Part shown: piece by piece, positions 45,642 to 53,124 of the stretch
How positions within the stretch are numbered: position 1 is the first letter of the stretch
Layout: each line of letters opens with the position of its first letter
Assembly: GCF_003122325.1 (NCBI RefSeq)
Contig: NZ_QFBC01000014.1
Coordinates: forward strand, 1-64,000
Reading direction: 5' to 3'
Source: Rhizobium album
GTDB taxonomy: Bacteria; Pseudomonadota; Alphaproteobacteria; Rhizobiales; Rhizobiaceae
Length of the DNA: 64,000 nt
The notes under the pieces: generated by a model
What the model was told of the DNA's origin: nothing
Seen by the model: the letters and a program-made list of their open reading frames with translations, nothing else
The model's database searches: none
Program-made: the position numbers and the translations under genes

Positions 45642-46480
45642 GTCGGTTTTCCGCCTTCTTGCTGTGATGGGCGGGTCTCTTCTTCGGCTCGAAGCAGGAA
45701 CGAAGAGGCAGCGTCGAATGTCTCGGCCTGAAACGTAGCAACATTCCCGGCCTGCTGTTCCCATTTTGGCTGGAACGCGCCGGGGATGTAAATCGTCTTC
45801 AAACCGGCTTCGCTGGCCGGCCGGATATCACGGGTCAATTGATCACCGATCATGTAAATCGTCTGGCCGCTTCCCGCCAGGCTTTTTACACGCTCAAACA
45901 TCCGCAGTGTTTTCGGAGCCTCGAAAATCCTGTCGATAAATCCGCCTAGGCCATGATGGTCGATGGTGCGCATGACGCGCTTGCGACTGCCTTCAGTCAA
46001 AACGACCGTCGTTGCTCCGGCCACGCTTAAGTCACGAAGACCGGTGACGACACCAGGTAAGAGACTTGGATGTGCTGCAATCATGTCGAAGAAGGCCCGC
46101 TCGATCTGCGACACGGTTTCAGAGGCGACACCAGATTGCGTCCCGTCGCTCCAGGCGCGGCGGACAGCCTCCTGCTGCGGTACATCCTGCAAAGCAAAGG
46201 CGAGCGCCTGGATCAAAAGCCGCGGAGGGTAGCGAAGACCGAGATGATGCTGCTCCGCGAGAGCCTGATCGAAACTTCTGACATAGTCGAGCCGCGATTC
46301 TGCCTGGCTGTGCCGTCCGACGGCGTTCTCGACAGCAAGCAGGAGCGAAAGCTGCGCGCGCGCAAAGACCCCGTCTGTATCCCAAAGCGTGTTGTCCGCA
46401 TCGACCAGCACAAGAGGTCCCGCGAGACTGATGTCAAGGCGCGGTGGCGCAGGGCTGACCGTTTGCTGCCGTGGAGACAT
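45614..46480 (-). CDS. HAD-family hydrolase, last gene of the Dpd modification operon
   Basis: The start is ATG 46478-46480 after AGGTGGA; it overlaps the membrane-protein gene by 47 bases. The 288-aa protein has all four HAD motifs: LVDADNTLWDT (motif I, nucleophile and acid Asp), VVLTEGSRKR (II), APKTLRMF (III, Lys) and MIGDQLTRDI (IV). A helical cap domain lies between motifs I and II. It is probably a phosphatase for a small phosphorylated metabolite or nucleotide. Being last in a preQ0-DNA operon, it might act on a 7-deazaguanine nucleotide or an effector molecule, which is speculation. Confidence 0.78.
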   Translation of the reverse strand: MSPRQQTVSPAPPRLDISLAGPLVLVDADNTLWDTDGVFARAQLSLLLAVENAVGRHSQAESRLDYVRSFDQALAEQHHLGLRYPPRLLIQALAFALQDVPQQEAVRRAWSDGTQSGVASETVSQIERAFFDMIAAHPSLLPGVVTGLRDLSVAGATTVVLTEGSRKRVMRTIDHHGLGGFIDRIFEAPKTLRMFERVKSLAGSGQTIYMIGDQLTRDIRPASEAGLKTIYIPGAFQPKWEQQAGNVATFQAETFDAASSFLLRAEEETRPSQQEGGKPTYLRVQNRT

Positions 46481-47339
46481 TGTTTCCACCTGTGACGCAC
46501 ACCGAAGAGATCGGTGTTTCTATGCGAATCACCGAATTAGACTCCTTTTTTGCCGGCGGCACAAAGGCAAATACCAATGCGGTCACAGCAATCCAAAGGA
46601 TCAATGCCTTGACAGCCCAGGACTGCAAACGCTGAGCCGGTTCCAAGACCCTCACCTTGTCGGCCACTTTTACGCCGACAAGGTAAGTCTCGACGATATA
46701 ATTCTTGAGATACTTGACCTTGATGTCGGGCGTTATTTTCGAGCTGTCATTGAGGTCGATGAACGCACGCGCCCAGTTCTTAGGCTCGGTCCAGGAGATC
46801 GGCATCCAAAATACCAGCGATCCCGGATGTTCGGCGCTCGTCTTCGTCGGATATCGAAAGCGTGACCGGATCGCATGAAACGTAACCAGGGCGCCGAATG
46901 CCGCAAGCAGTGCAAAGGCTGCAAACAGGCCGTAGCTTGCAAGGATCAAACCGCTTGTGATGACCTGCTGCGCGCCGGACCAACTCAACACAGAAAACGG
47001 ATAGCCATCCGCAAAACGATTGAACAGAAGGCTTGCGAAGGCTGACATGAAGGTCACGATGGTCAGCAATCGGGTCGCCTTGCCATCCTGATAATCCGTG
47101 TGCTTGGTGACCTCGGTGAGGGAGTCGCGGGCGAGTTTCAGTGCATCATCCAGCTTGGAATCGTCGGCCGCAATTCTCTCGATCTCTTTTTCGATCGTGG
47201 CAATGACCGCCCCGTCATTGATCGTCGCTTGGGTGTTAGCTGCCGCTAAACTGCGCGGAAAATAGGTTATCGGGCGACCGAAGGCGGCCTCACAGATCGC
47301 CTGAAAGCAGCCCAGCGATTCTTTGCCCGTTTCGCTCAT
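46434..47339 (-). CDS. Three-helix membrane protein, DUF5706/PycTM-like candidate
   Basis: The 301-aa protein overlaps the YhhQ-like stop by ATGA. After a helical N-terminal 80 residues it has HTDYQDGKATRLLTIVTFMSA (about 80-100), a pattern close to the D-x-K-A-x-x-L-L start of the membrane effector family of Pycsar defence. A pair of membrane helices follows (91-107 and 127-153), then a soluble part with NWARAFIDLNDSS, and a last membrane helix (241-261). In Pycsar such proteins damage the membrane when a cyclic nucleotide is made. No cyclase is seen here, so the link is weak. It could instead be an uncharacterised accessory of the modification operon. Confidence 0.5.
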   Translation of the reverse strand: MSETGKESLGCFQAICEAAFGRPITYFPRSLAAANTQATINDGAVIATIEKEIERIAADDSKLDDALKLARDSLTEVTKHTDYQDGKATRLLTIVTFMSAFASLLFNRFADGYPFSVLSWSGAQQVITSGLILASYGLFAAFALLAAFGALVTFHAIRSRFRYPTKTSAEHPGSLVFWMPISWTEPKNWARAFIDLNDSSKITPDIKVKYLKNYIVETYLVGVKVADKVRVLEPAQRLQSWAVKALILWIAVTALVFAFVPPAKKESNSVIRIETPISSVCVTGGNNVSTAANGQPCATAP

Positions 47340-47899
47340 GCCGGCATCAACCCCAATCGTCGGTCGCGGTTACGGATCCAGAAGAGAACCGGCAGCGCGG
47401 CCACAACCATGATCAATTTGCCCACAACCTGTCCAGCCAGAAAATCGAGAGAGCCAAAAGCGAGCCAGAGAAACATCACGCTGTCGACGAGTAGGCCTGC
47501 AACGCTGCTGGCAAAAGCAGCCTTGACCAGGCCCTTTCGCTGCAGAGGCGTGAAGACAAGAAGATCGGCGAGTTCGGAGGTCAGAAATGCGGTGGCCGAG
47601 GCGAGCGCGAGAGCGGGTGCCGTGAATGTGGTCGACAGAAAGGCACCCACGAGGATCGCCCCGACCGCCCACCACAGCCCGAGGCGTCGCTGAACCAGAT
47701 CGCGCAAGACAAGCGCCAAACCAACGAGCAATACCCCGCTTGGTGCGGTCAGGCCAGGACCGACCGGAATGAGGCAGGGGCCATTCGGTACGCAGACCGT
47801 ACCCACATGGCCAATCATATAGTTGGCAAGCGGGATGCAGGCGGCAAAGCCAGCCAGAAAGATCCCGCCTTCGATCCATTGCCGATTTCGCATGTTCAT
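47336..47899 (-). CDS. yhhQ: YhhQ/VUT family queuosine-precursor transporter
   Basis: The 187-aa protein starts after an AAGGAGAGCGG ribosome binding site, 11 bases past the queC stop; an ATG at 47893 is an alternative. It has about five or six transmembrane helices. VUT-type features include IPLANYMIGHVG, the acidic turn TAFLTSELADLLVF (about residue 105) and LLVDSVMFLWLAFGSLDFLAGQVVGKL (about 135-160). E. coli YhhQ imports preQ0 and preQ1. In this operon, import of preQ0 would supplement QueC/D/E synthesis for DNA modification. Confidence 0.85.
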   Translation of the reverse strand: MNMRNRQWIEGGIFLAGFAACIPLANYMIGHVGTVCVPNGPCLIPVGPGLTAPSGVLLVGLALVLRDLVQRRLGLWWAVGAILVGAFLSTTFTAPALALASATAFLTSELADLLVFTPLQRKGLVKAAFASSVAGLLVDSVMFLWLAFGSLDFLAGQVVGKLIMVVAALPVLFWIRNRDRRLGLMPA

Positions 47900-47910
47900 C
47901 CCGCTCTCCT

Positions 47911-48612
47911 TCAGACTTCTTCTGCACTAAATTTCTCATAACCCTTGGCCCTGAGGTCGCAGGCCGGGCACGTGCCACATCCGTAGCCCCAGGCGTGAAA
48001 CTCTCCGCGCTCGCCGAGATAGCAGGTATGGCTATCCTTCACGATGATATCGACCAGAGCCCGTCCGCCGAGGGTCTTGGCCAATCGCCAGGTCTCGGCC
48101 TTGTCGATCCACATGAGCGGGGTGTCGAGAACAAACCGCTTTTCCATTCCGATATTCAGTGCGACTTGTAGCGCCTTGATTGTATCGTCGCGGCAATCCG
48201 GGTAACCGGAATAATCGGTTTCGCACATTCCGCCGACAATGTGCTTCAACCCACGCCGATAGGCGAGCGCTGCCGCGAAGGTCAGGAAGATCAGGTTGCG
48301 ACCGGGAACAAATGTATTCGGCAGGCCGGACGCTGCCATTTCGATCTGCATGCCACTGGTCAGTGCTGTGTCGGAGATTTCGCCAAGCGCGGCAAGCGAG
48401 ATCGTGTGATCGTCCCCGAGGCGCTCGCCCCAGGAGGGGTTCAAGTTCGACAGTTGCGTGCGCAGCGTTTCGCGGCATTCGAGTTCGATCCGGTGCCTCT
48501 GTCCGTAATCGAAACCCACGGTCTCGACGCGCTCGAAACGATCGAGCGCCCATGCAAGGCAGGTCGTTGAATCCTGTCCGCCCGAAAACAGCACCAATGC
48601 AGTCGCTGACAT
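47911..48612 (-). CDS. queC: QueC, 7-cyano-7-deazaguanine (preQ0) synthase
   Basis: The start is ATG 48610-48612, just after GAGGAG; the frame upstream overlaps queD. The 233-aa enzyme has the PP-loop ATPase motif [18 protein letters not shown] (about residues 5-22), [21 protein letters not shown] (about 110), and the zinc cluster [21 protein letters not shown] near the C-terminus. It converts 7-carboxy-7-deazaguanine to preQ0 with ATP and ammonia. preQ0 is the base that DpdA inserts in DNA in known Dpd systems. No queF is present, so preQ0 is not reduced within this locus. Confidence 0.95.
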   Translation of the reverse strand: MSATALVLFSGGQDSTTCLAWALDRFERVETVGFDYGQRHRIELECRETLRTQLSNLNPSWGERLGDDHTISLAALGEISDTALTSGMQIEMAASGLPNTFVPGRNLIFLTFAAALAYRRGLKHIVGGMCETDYSGYPDCRDDTIKALQVALNIGMEKRFVLDTPLMWIDKAETWRLAKTLGGRALVDIIVKDSHTCYLGERGEFHAWGYGCGTCPACDLRAKGYEKFSAEEV

Positions 48613-48625
48613 CGCAGGCTCCTCG

Positions 48626-48982
48626 CTATTGACCTTCATATTCCGCCCAGCAAAATGGCGTCTCGAACACTTTGACGGAACTAACATTGTCGAGGAGGGG
48701 CTTTACCTTGTCCCAGACCCAGACGGCGATATTTTCCGCAGTCGGGTTTTCGAGCCCCTCGATATCGTTGAGTGTATGATGATCGAGCCGTTCGAGCACC
48801 GGTCCGAACACCTTCTCCACATCAAAGAAATCGATCACAAAGCCCGTCTGCGGGTCGACCGGTCCCTCGAGTTGAAGTTCGAGCCGATAGGAGTGCCCGT
48901 GCATCCGGTGGCATTTATGGGTCGCGGGAACATTTGGCAGCCGATGGGCGGCCTCGAAAGTGAAGGCTTGCGTGAGTTTCAT
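48626..48982 (-). CDS. queD: QueD, 6-carboxy-5,6,7,8-tetrahydropterin synthase
   Basis: The 118-aa protein overlaps the queE stop by ATGA. Features are [21 protein letters not shown] with the catalytic Cys, the zinc histidines in the [10 protein letters not shown] motif (about residues 28-37), [12 protein letters not shown] (about 50), and [19 protein letters not shown] (about 80). QueD makes the pterin that QueE rearranges. The length and motifs are complete. It is the second step of preQ0 synthesis. The first step (GTP cyclohydrolase FolE) is not encoded in the window and must come from elsewhere. Confidence 0.95.
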   Translation of the reverse strand: MKLTQAFTFEAAHRLPNVPATHKCHRMHGHSYRLELQLEGPVDPQTGFVIDFFDVEKVFGPVLERLDHHTLNDIEGLENPTAENIAVWVWDKVKPLLDNVSSVKVFETPFCWAEYEGQ

Positions 48983-49611
48983 GGGATACCAATCATCTTG
49001 TGGGTCTGAAGGCTAAGCCGCCAGCGCGGGTTTTCCAGGCAGAAAGCCGTTACCGCAGCAATGTTTTCAACCCGGTCCGGCCCATCCATGGGTTGAAGGA
49101 AGTAGTGCTCAAACGCGAGATCGGGCAAATCGTCGGGAAGCAGGCTTGCCTGCGGGTAGACGAGCTTCAATTCGCTTCCAGTTTTGAGATTAAGAGGAGC
49201 ACCAGCCTTCGGGCTGACGCAGATCCAGTCGATACCCTCCGGCGGCTCGATCGTCCCATTCGTCTCAATGGCAATTTCGAATCCATAGGAATGAACGGCG
49301 GCAATCAGCGTTTGGTCCAATTGCAAAAGCGGCTCTCCGCCGGTGAAGACGACATAGCGGCGGGTCTCGGCGTCTCCCCATGTTCGCGCAATTGCCGAAG
49401 CCAGTTGCTCCGCATCCCGGAACTTGCCACCGCCATCGCCGTCGGTTCCGATGAAGTCGGTATCGCAGAACTGGCAAACAGCTTTGTGCCGGTCCTCTTC
49501 TCGACCAGACCAGAGGTTACACCCGGCAAAGCGGCAGAAGACGGCCGCCCGCCCGGCTTGTGCCCCTTCACCCTGGAGCGTCTTGAAGAGTTCCTTGACC
49601 GCGTAGCTCAT
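48979..49611 (-). CDS. queE: QueE, 7-carboxy-7-deazaguanine synthase
   Basis: The 210-aa radical-SAM enzyme starts directly at the dpdB1 stop. It begins YAVKELFKTLQGEGAQAGRAA and has the cluster-binding cysteines as C-x14-C-x2-C (AGCNLWS ... AVCQFCDTDF, about residues 30-50), the variant known from some proteobacterial QueE enzymes rather than C-x3-C-x2-C. FTGGEPLLQLD (about 90) binds SAM, and AIETNGTIEPP follows. It contracts the pterin ring to CDG, the substrate of QueC. Confidence 0.93.
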   Translation of the reverse strand: MSYAVKELFKTLQGEGAQAGRAAVFCRFAGCNLWSGREEDRHKAVCQFCDTDFIGTDGDGGGKFRDAEQLASAIARTWGDAETRRYVVFTGGEPLLQLDQTLIAAVHSYGFEIAIETNGTIEPPEGIDWICVSPKAGAPLNLKTGSELKLVYPQASLLPDDLPDLAFEHYFLQPMDGPDRVENIAAVTAFCLENPRWRLSLQTHKMIGIP

Positions 49612-50721
49612 TCAACGTTCCGCAATCTTCTGAGGCGAACCCTCAGATCCATTCTGGTTGCGCCGGCGCCGGACATCGGCTCTGACGATGCTGACGAGAT
49701 ACTGGGCAAGCGTCGTGATATCCCGATTGACGTTCTGGACGGATTTCCAATGCCGCTTATCGTTTTCGGCAAACTTCCATTCGCCGGACGTCCAGGCGGT
49801 GTTATCCACCAGGCAGGCAAGGCCCTTGGCGAAATCGTCGAAGGTGCGCGCCCCGTCAAGCAGGACAAGAATTTCCATGACATAGCCAAGCGACATGATG
49901 CCGGCACCATGCACGAGCCTGGACGTCTTAGGGGTATGTCCGCGCCATTCGTCTTTGAACACATATTGGACGGCTTCGTAGAAATCGCTGATCAATTTGA
50001 AGCTGAGATCTGCGCCGTCGGGCTCGCGGATCAGTTCTCGCATGACGCCGTCGCTCAGCGAGTTGATGATGACACGCTGAATCGCGGTGTCGCGGATCAG
50101 GCCGCCCGGATTGGTATGCTGATAGACCTGACCTCTCAACGACGATGTCTCATCATAGTTTAGTCGAGCAGCGATGTCGGCCGCCATCGAACGATCGCCG
50201 AGCCGGCGTGGAAGTCCCGTCACCGTCGGAAGCAGTTCGTAGATCAAGGATTTCGGGAGAGGCCGCGTATTATTGATCAGCACGAATTGCCGGCGCAATT
50301 CCTCGTCGTCGCGGCAGATGATCGCAGAAACGAAGACCTGGAAGTCTTTTTCGAAGACCTGGCCGAGGGCGGTGAGACGCTGCTGTCCGTCAACAACCAT
50401 GCCCGGAGGTCCGGCATCGATATCGATTTCCACCGTGCAGCGGCCGTCCGATCCCTCATCGCTGATGTCGACGTTGTTTGTGAAGGCGACGACGATCGGA
50501 TTGGGAAGGATCGCCTCCGGCTTTTCAAGATAGTCGCGGATTTCCCTGATATGTCCGGCGATCTGTGGACGCTGAAAACCACTCAAGCCGCCGGTCGCAT
50601 CGCGCGCGACCCGCTCGATGACGGCAAATTTCTGCAGATCAGACGCCAGCGCTGCAAATGAAAGGACCGTGTGCGCTTCGCTCTGTCTGGCTCTGATCGC
50701 CGGGAATTTCAGTATTGTCAT
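49612..50721 (-). CDS. dpdB: DpdB-like DGQQR-domain protein, copy 1
   Basis: The start is ATG 50719-50721; a GTG at 50730 is possible. The 369-aa protein begins LKFPAIRARQSEAHTVLSF, has GFQRPQIAGHIREIRDYLE (about residue 50), the signature VVDGQQRLTALGQ (about 105), and VLINNTRPLPKSLIYELLP (about 145). DpdB proteins are ParB/DndB-like ATPases needed with DpdA for insertion of preQ0 into DNA. Its first 83 bases overlap the end of dpdA in another frame, an unusually long overlap. A second paralogue flanks dpdA on the other side. Confidence 0.78.
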   Translation of the reverse strand: MTILKFPAIRARQSEAHTVLSFAALASDLQKFAVIERVARDATGGLSGFQRPQIAGHIREIRDYLEKPEAILPNPIVVAFTNNVDISDEGSDGRCTVEIDIDAGPPGMVVDGQQRLTALGQVFEKDFQVFVSAIICRDDEELRRQFVLINNTRPLPKSLIYELLPTVTGLPRRLGDRSMAADIAARLNYDETSSLRGQVYQHTNPGGLIRDTAIQRVIINSLSDGVMRELIREPDGADLSFKLISDFYEAVQYVFKDEWRGHTPKTSRLVHGAGIMSLGYVMEILVLLDGARTFDDFAKGLACLVDNTAWTSGEWKFAENDKRHWKSVQNVNRDITTLAQYLVSIVRADVRRRRNQNGSEGSPQKIAER

Positions 50722-52006
50722 TTCGCCCACTGTTCATTGGCAGTTTATCGACAAGGGCGTCGTAGACGCCCAGGTTATGAATACCGCGCCGTTTGTTGCG
50801 GTTGCTGGCCCGGAAGATCACGACCTCGATCGACAGCGCCGAACAGATCGGGCACGCGCATCGCTTCCAAGGTTTGTCGGTCAGGGTCCGTTTATAGCGG
50901 TCTCGCAAGTCTTTCACCGCCTTGGCGCCCGGCAATTCATCGAGCGTCGTGCCCATTACCGCCGGTGTTGCGTAGGCCAATACGGTATCCAGGGTCTCTT
51001 CCAGGTCGGCCTCATCGCGATCATAAGAACGGAGCGCGGCCAGCGCGTCCTTTTCCATCGCGACCAGACGCTCCTGGTTGAGCGATCCGCGCTTTGCGAG
51101 ACGCTGCAGCTTCGGATTTTCAAGCGCCTGCGGCACTCGGATTGCCGTATAATAGTCGAGTTTGCCCGCTTTGTTCGGAAGGTAGTAGTTCGACTTCGCG
51201 TCCTTGAACGCGCGGATGAGCGGCGATGTCGTATCGAAACTCGTGATATTGAAGGATCCGAATGTATCGATCTCATCAGCCTTGGCAAAACCAAGGATGT
51301 GGATCTTGGTCTGGCTGGGGATGACGTCGCGGATCGCCGCAAGGCAGGCTTTTATCTGCGAAGCTTTCAAAGGCACGGTGCCTCCGAGGGCGAGATAGTC
51401 ATAACCCATCGCCACCAGTCGACGAGCGCCTTCGGCCATGCTGCCGGGCGACCAGCCCTGGATGACACCCATCGGCGTGAAGCGGTTCGACATGTGTTGC
51501 GTGGCCGTCCGGAAGGCAGATGCATTTTCGAGCGTGATCTCGAAGCGCCGGCGGGCCTCTTGCGTACCGCCGTCAAACCCTTTCAGGCTCTCGTCGAAAT
51601 CAAAGATGATATGGTCGACGGAGCAGCCATGCGTGAAACGCGCGTCATCGTAGAATTCTGCCGTATCCTCAGGCGTGTAAGGCGGCCTGTCTTCCTTGTG
51701 ATAGGTAAAAGCGCCGCAATCACCAAAAATCGGCAGGCTGGCAAATTGCGGCTTATCCAGGCGCAGGAATTCGCGTGCGCCAACCCTGCGAAAGCGCATG
51801 GCCTGCGCTTCGGTATATTTTCCACCGACGGCCGTCCCGCCGACAATTCCGCGCGAGACAAGCATTCCCTTGTAGGGAGCATATCCCATGATTTCGTGCG
51901 GGTAGGCGTCGTCCCAGTAGGGCGTCCGGCCCTCCGAGTAGCGGTCTCTGATAAAATCGTAGCCTGGATCGACGTGATCGAGACTATCGGCAAAAATAAA
52001 CTTCAT
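50639..52006 (-). CDS. dpdA: DpdA, TGT-like DNA 7-deazaguanine transglycosylase
   Basis: The 455-aa protein is related to tRNA-guanine transglycosylase. It opens MKFIFADSLDHVDPGYDFIRD. Asp96 in FGDCGAFTY matches the D-S-G-G-F active-site loop. Downstream are VDHIIFDFD (about 130), GVIQGWSPGSMAEGARRL, YDYLALGGTVPLK (about 215) and HILGFAKADEIDTFGSFNITSFD (about 245-268), which parallel the TGT barrel. The zinc site is CACPIC near 383-389 plus a His near 413. The tRNA-specific C-terminal features are absent. In Salmonella and other bacteria DpdA exchanges guanine in DNA for preQ0. Flanking DpdB-like and Que genes make this assignment firm. Confidence 0.88.
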   Translation of the reverse strand: MKFIFADSLDHVDPGYDFIRDRYSEGRTPYWDDAYPHEIMGYAPYKGMLVSRGIVGGTAVGGKYTEAQAMRFRRVGAREFLRLDKPQFASLPIFGDCGAFTYHKEDRPPYTPEDTAEFYDDARFTHGCSVDHIIFDFDESLKGFDGGTQEARRRFEITLENASAFRTATQHMSNRFTPMGVIQGWSPGSMAEGARRLVAMGYDYLALGGTVPLKASQIKACLAAIRDVIPSQTKIHILGFAKADEIDTFGSFNITSFDTTSPLIRAFKDAKSNYYLPNKAGKLDYYTAIRVPQALENPKLQRLAKRGSLNQERLVAMEKDALAALRSYDRDEADLEETLDTVLAYATPAVMGTTLDELPGAKAVKDLRDRYKRTLTDKPWKRCACPICSALSIEVVIFRASNRNKRRGIHNLGVYDALVDKLPMNSGRNDNTEIPGDQSQTERSAHGPFICSAGV

Positions 52007-53124
52007 CGTGCCGGCCTGGATAGTTTGCGGTCGAGCTGCATCAAATGGTCGGCCAGCAATCGGTTGTGTTGTGGCGTCCCCTGGATCTCATTCCACTGCA
52101 GGTCAAGGCCTTCCCATGCCCCTTCTGTCCAAGCACAAAAAGGTGCAATCCTTTGGAGCGCTTCTTTGACTTCGGTTTCTGGTGTGGCCGAACTGTCTGC
52201 TCGTAACATCACCTGGTCCATCAAAGCGCCAATCGCCTTGATACCCGCCGAGTGCATCAGTCGGCTTTCGGTCGGCTGCTTGCCCCACGCCTCCGGAAAC
52301 ACATCGCGGACGGCTGACCAATAAAGGACGAGCGCCTCATACATCGCATCGGGATTGTAGGTGTCGGACGCGAGATACTGGCTTAGTGCCCCATAGGGAC
52401 CTTTCAAATTCTTTTTGATAGCGTCAATCAGGGCCGTGTCACTGACGACACTCTGTTCCTTGCCGGTGTCGGACGCTCGACGGATCAGACGGTGGAACGG
52501 CGATTTCTGCTGTCGATTTAGGAGGTTGCACAACTCGCTTGGCAGACGATTTGCCGCTAGGTCCTTGGGCAATAGCGTGCCGACGGCTGGCAGCAGTTCG
52601 TTAATCAGGCGGACATCGAGCGCTTTGACCTTGTTGACCAGAATGAATTGTTCGCGATGGACTTGCACATCCTGCGACACGAACCCGACGACCGGTACCG
52701 GGAACCGGCTGTCCTTGGCTTTTGCGAGCGCAAGCGATCTTTGCTGCCCATCGACAATCCAGGCCGCTCTTTCTCCATCCTTGCGGACAGGAATGTTGAG
52801 GGTGCCCGACTGGCCAACCTCTGTCAGACCCTTTGGCTTCGGGCCCCGCGAGACATCAAAGGTGACGTCGGACGATAAGGCCAGCGTAATGGCGTTTGGA
52901 AACAGGACAGGGCCACTGTCCAGGAACTCCACGATCGCGTTGACGTGGCTCCGGATCTCTTTGCGCTGAAACCCGATCAGGTCCTTCTCGTCGCGATGAA
53001 TACGGCTGATATCGGCGATCCGTGTGAGATCCGAGCCGTGCAGGAAGAATGCGTAGACATCGACGCCGTCGCCCTGCTGCGTTTTGACCGCGCGGACCGT
53101 GAGATTGCTGTCGCCGCCGCTCAT
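52003..53124 (-). CDS. dpdB: DpdB-like DGQQR-domain protein, copy 2
   Basis: The 373-aa protein overlaps both neighbours by ATGA. It has LIGFQRKEIRSHVNAIVEFLD (about residue 50), IPVRKDGERAAWIVDGQQRSLALAKA (about 105-130) and FILVNKVKALDVRLINELLP (about 160), paralleling copy 1 block by block, and a shared late segment (SRLMHSAGIKAIGALMDQV here; RLVHGAGIMSLGYVMEIL in copy 1). The two copies are clearly paralogous but strongly diverged. It may form a heteromeric complex with copy 1 and DpdA. Which copy corresponds best to experimentally studied DpdB cannot be settled by eye. Confidence 0.78.
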   Translation of the reverse strand: MSGGDSNLTVRAVKTQQGDGVDVYAFFLHGSDLTRIADISRIHRDEKDLIGFQRKEIRSHVNAIVEFLDSGPVLFPNAITLALSSDVTFDVSRGPKPKGLTEVGQSGTLNIPVRKDGERAAWIVDGQQRSLALAKAKDSRFPVPVVGFVSQDVQVHREQFILVNKVKALDVRLINELLPAVGTLLPKDLAANRLPSELCNLLNRQQKSPFHRLIRRASDTGKEQSVVSDTALIDAIKKNLKGPYGALSQYLASDTYNPDAMYEALVLYWSAVRDVFPEAWGKQPTESRLMHSAGIKAIGALMDQVMLRADSSATPETEVKEALQRIAPFCAWTEGAWEGLDLQWNEIQGTPQHNRLLADHLMQLDRKLSRPAR

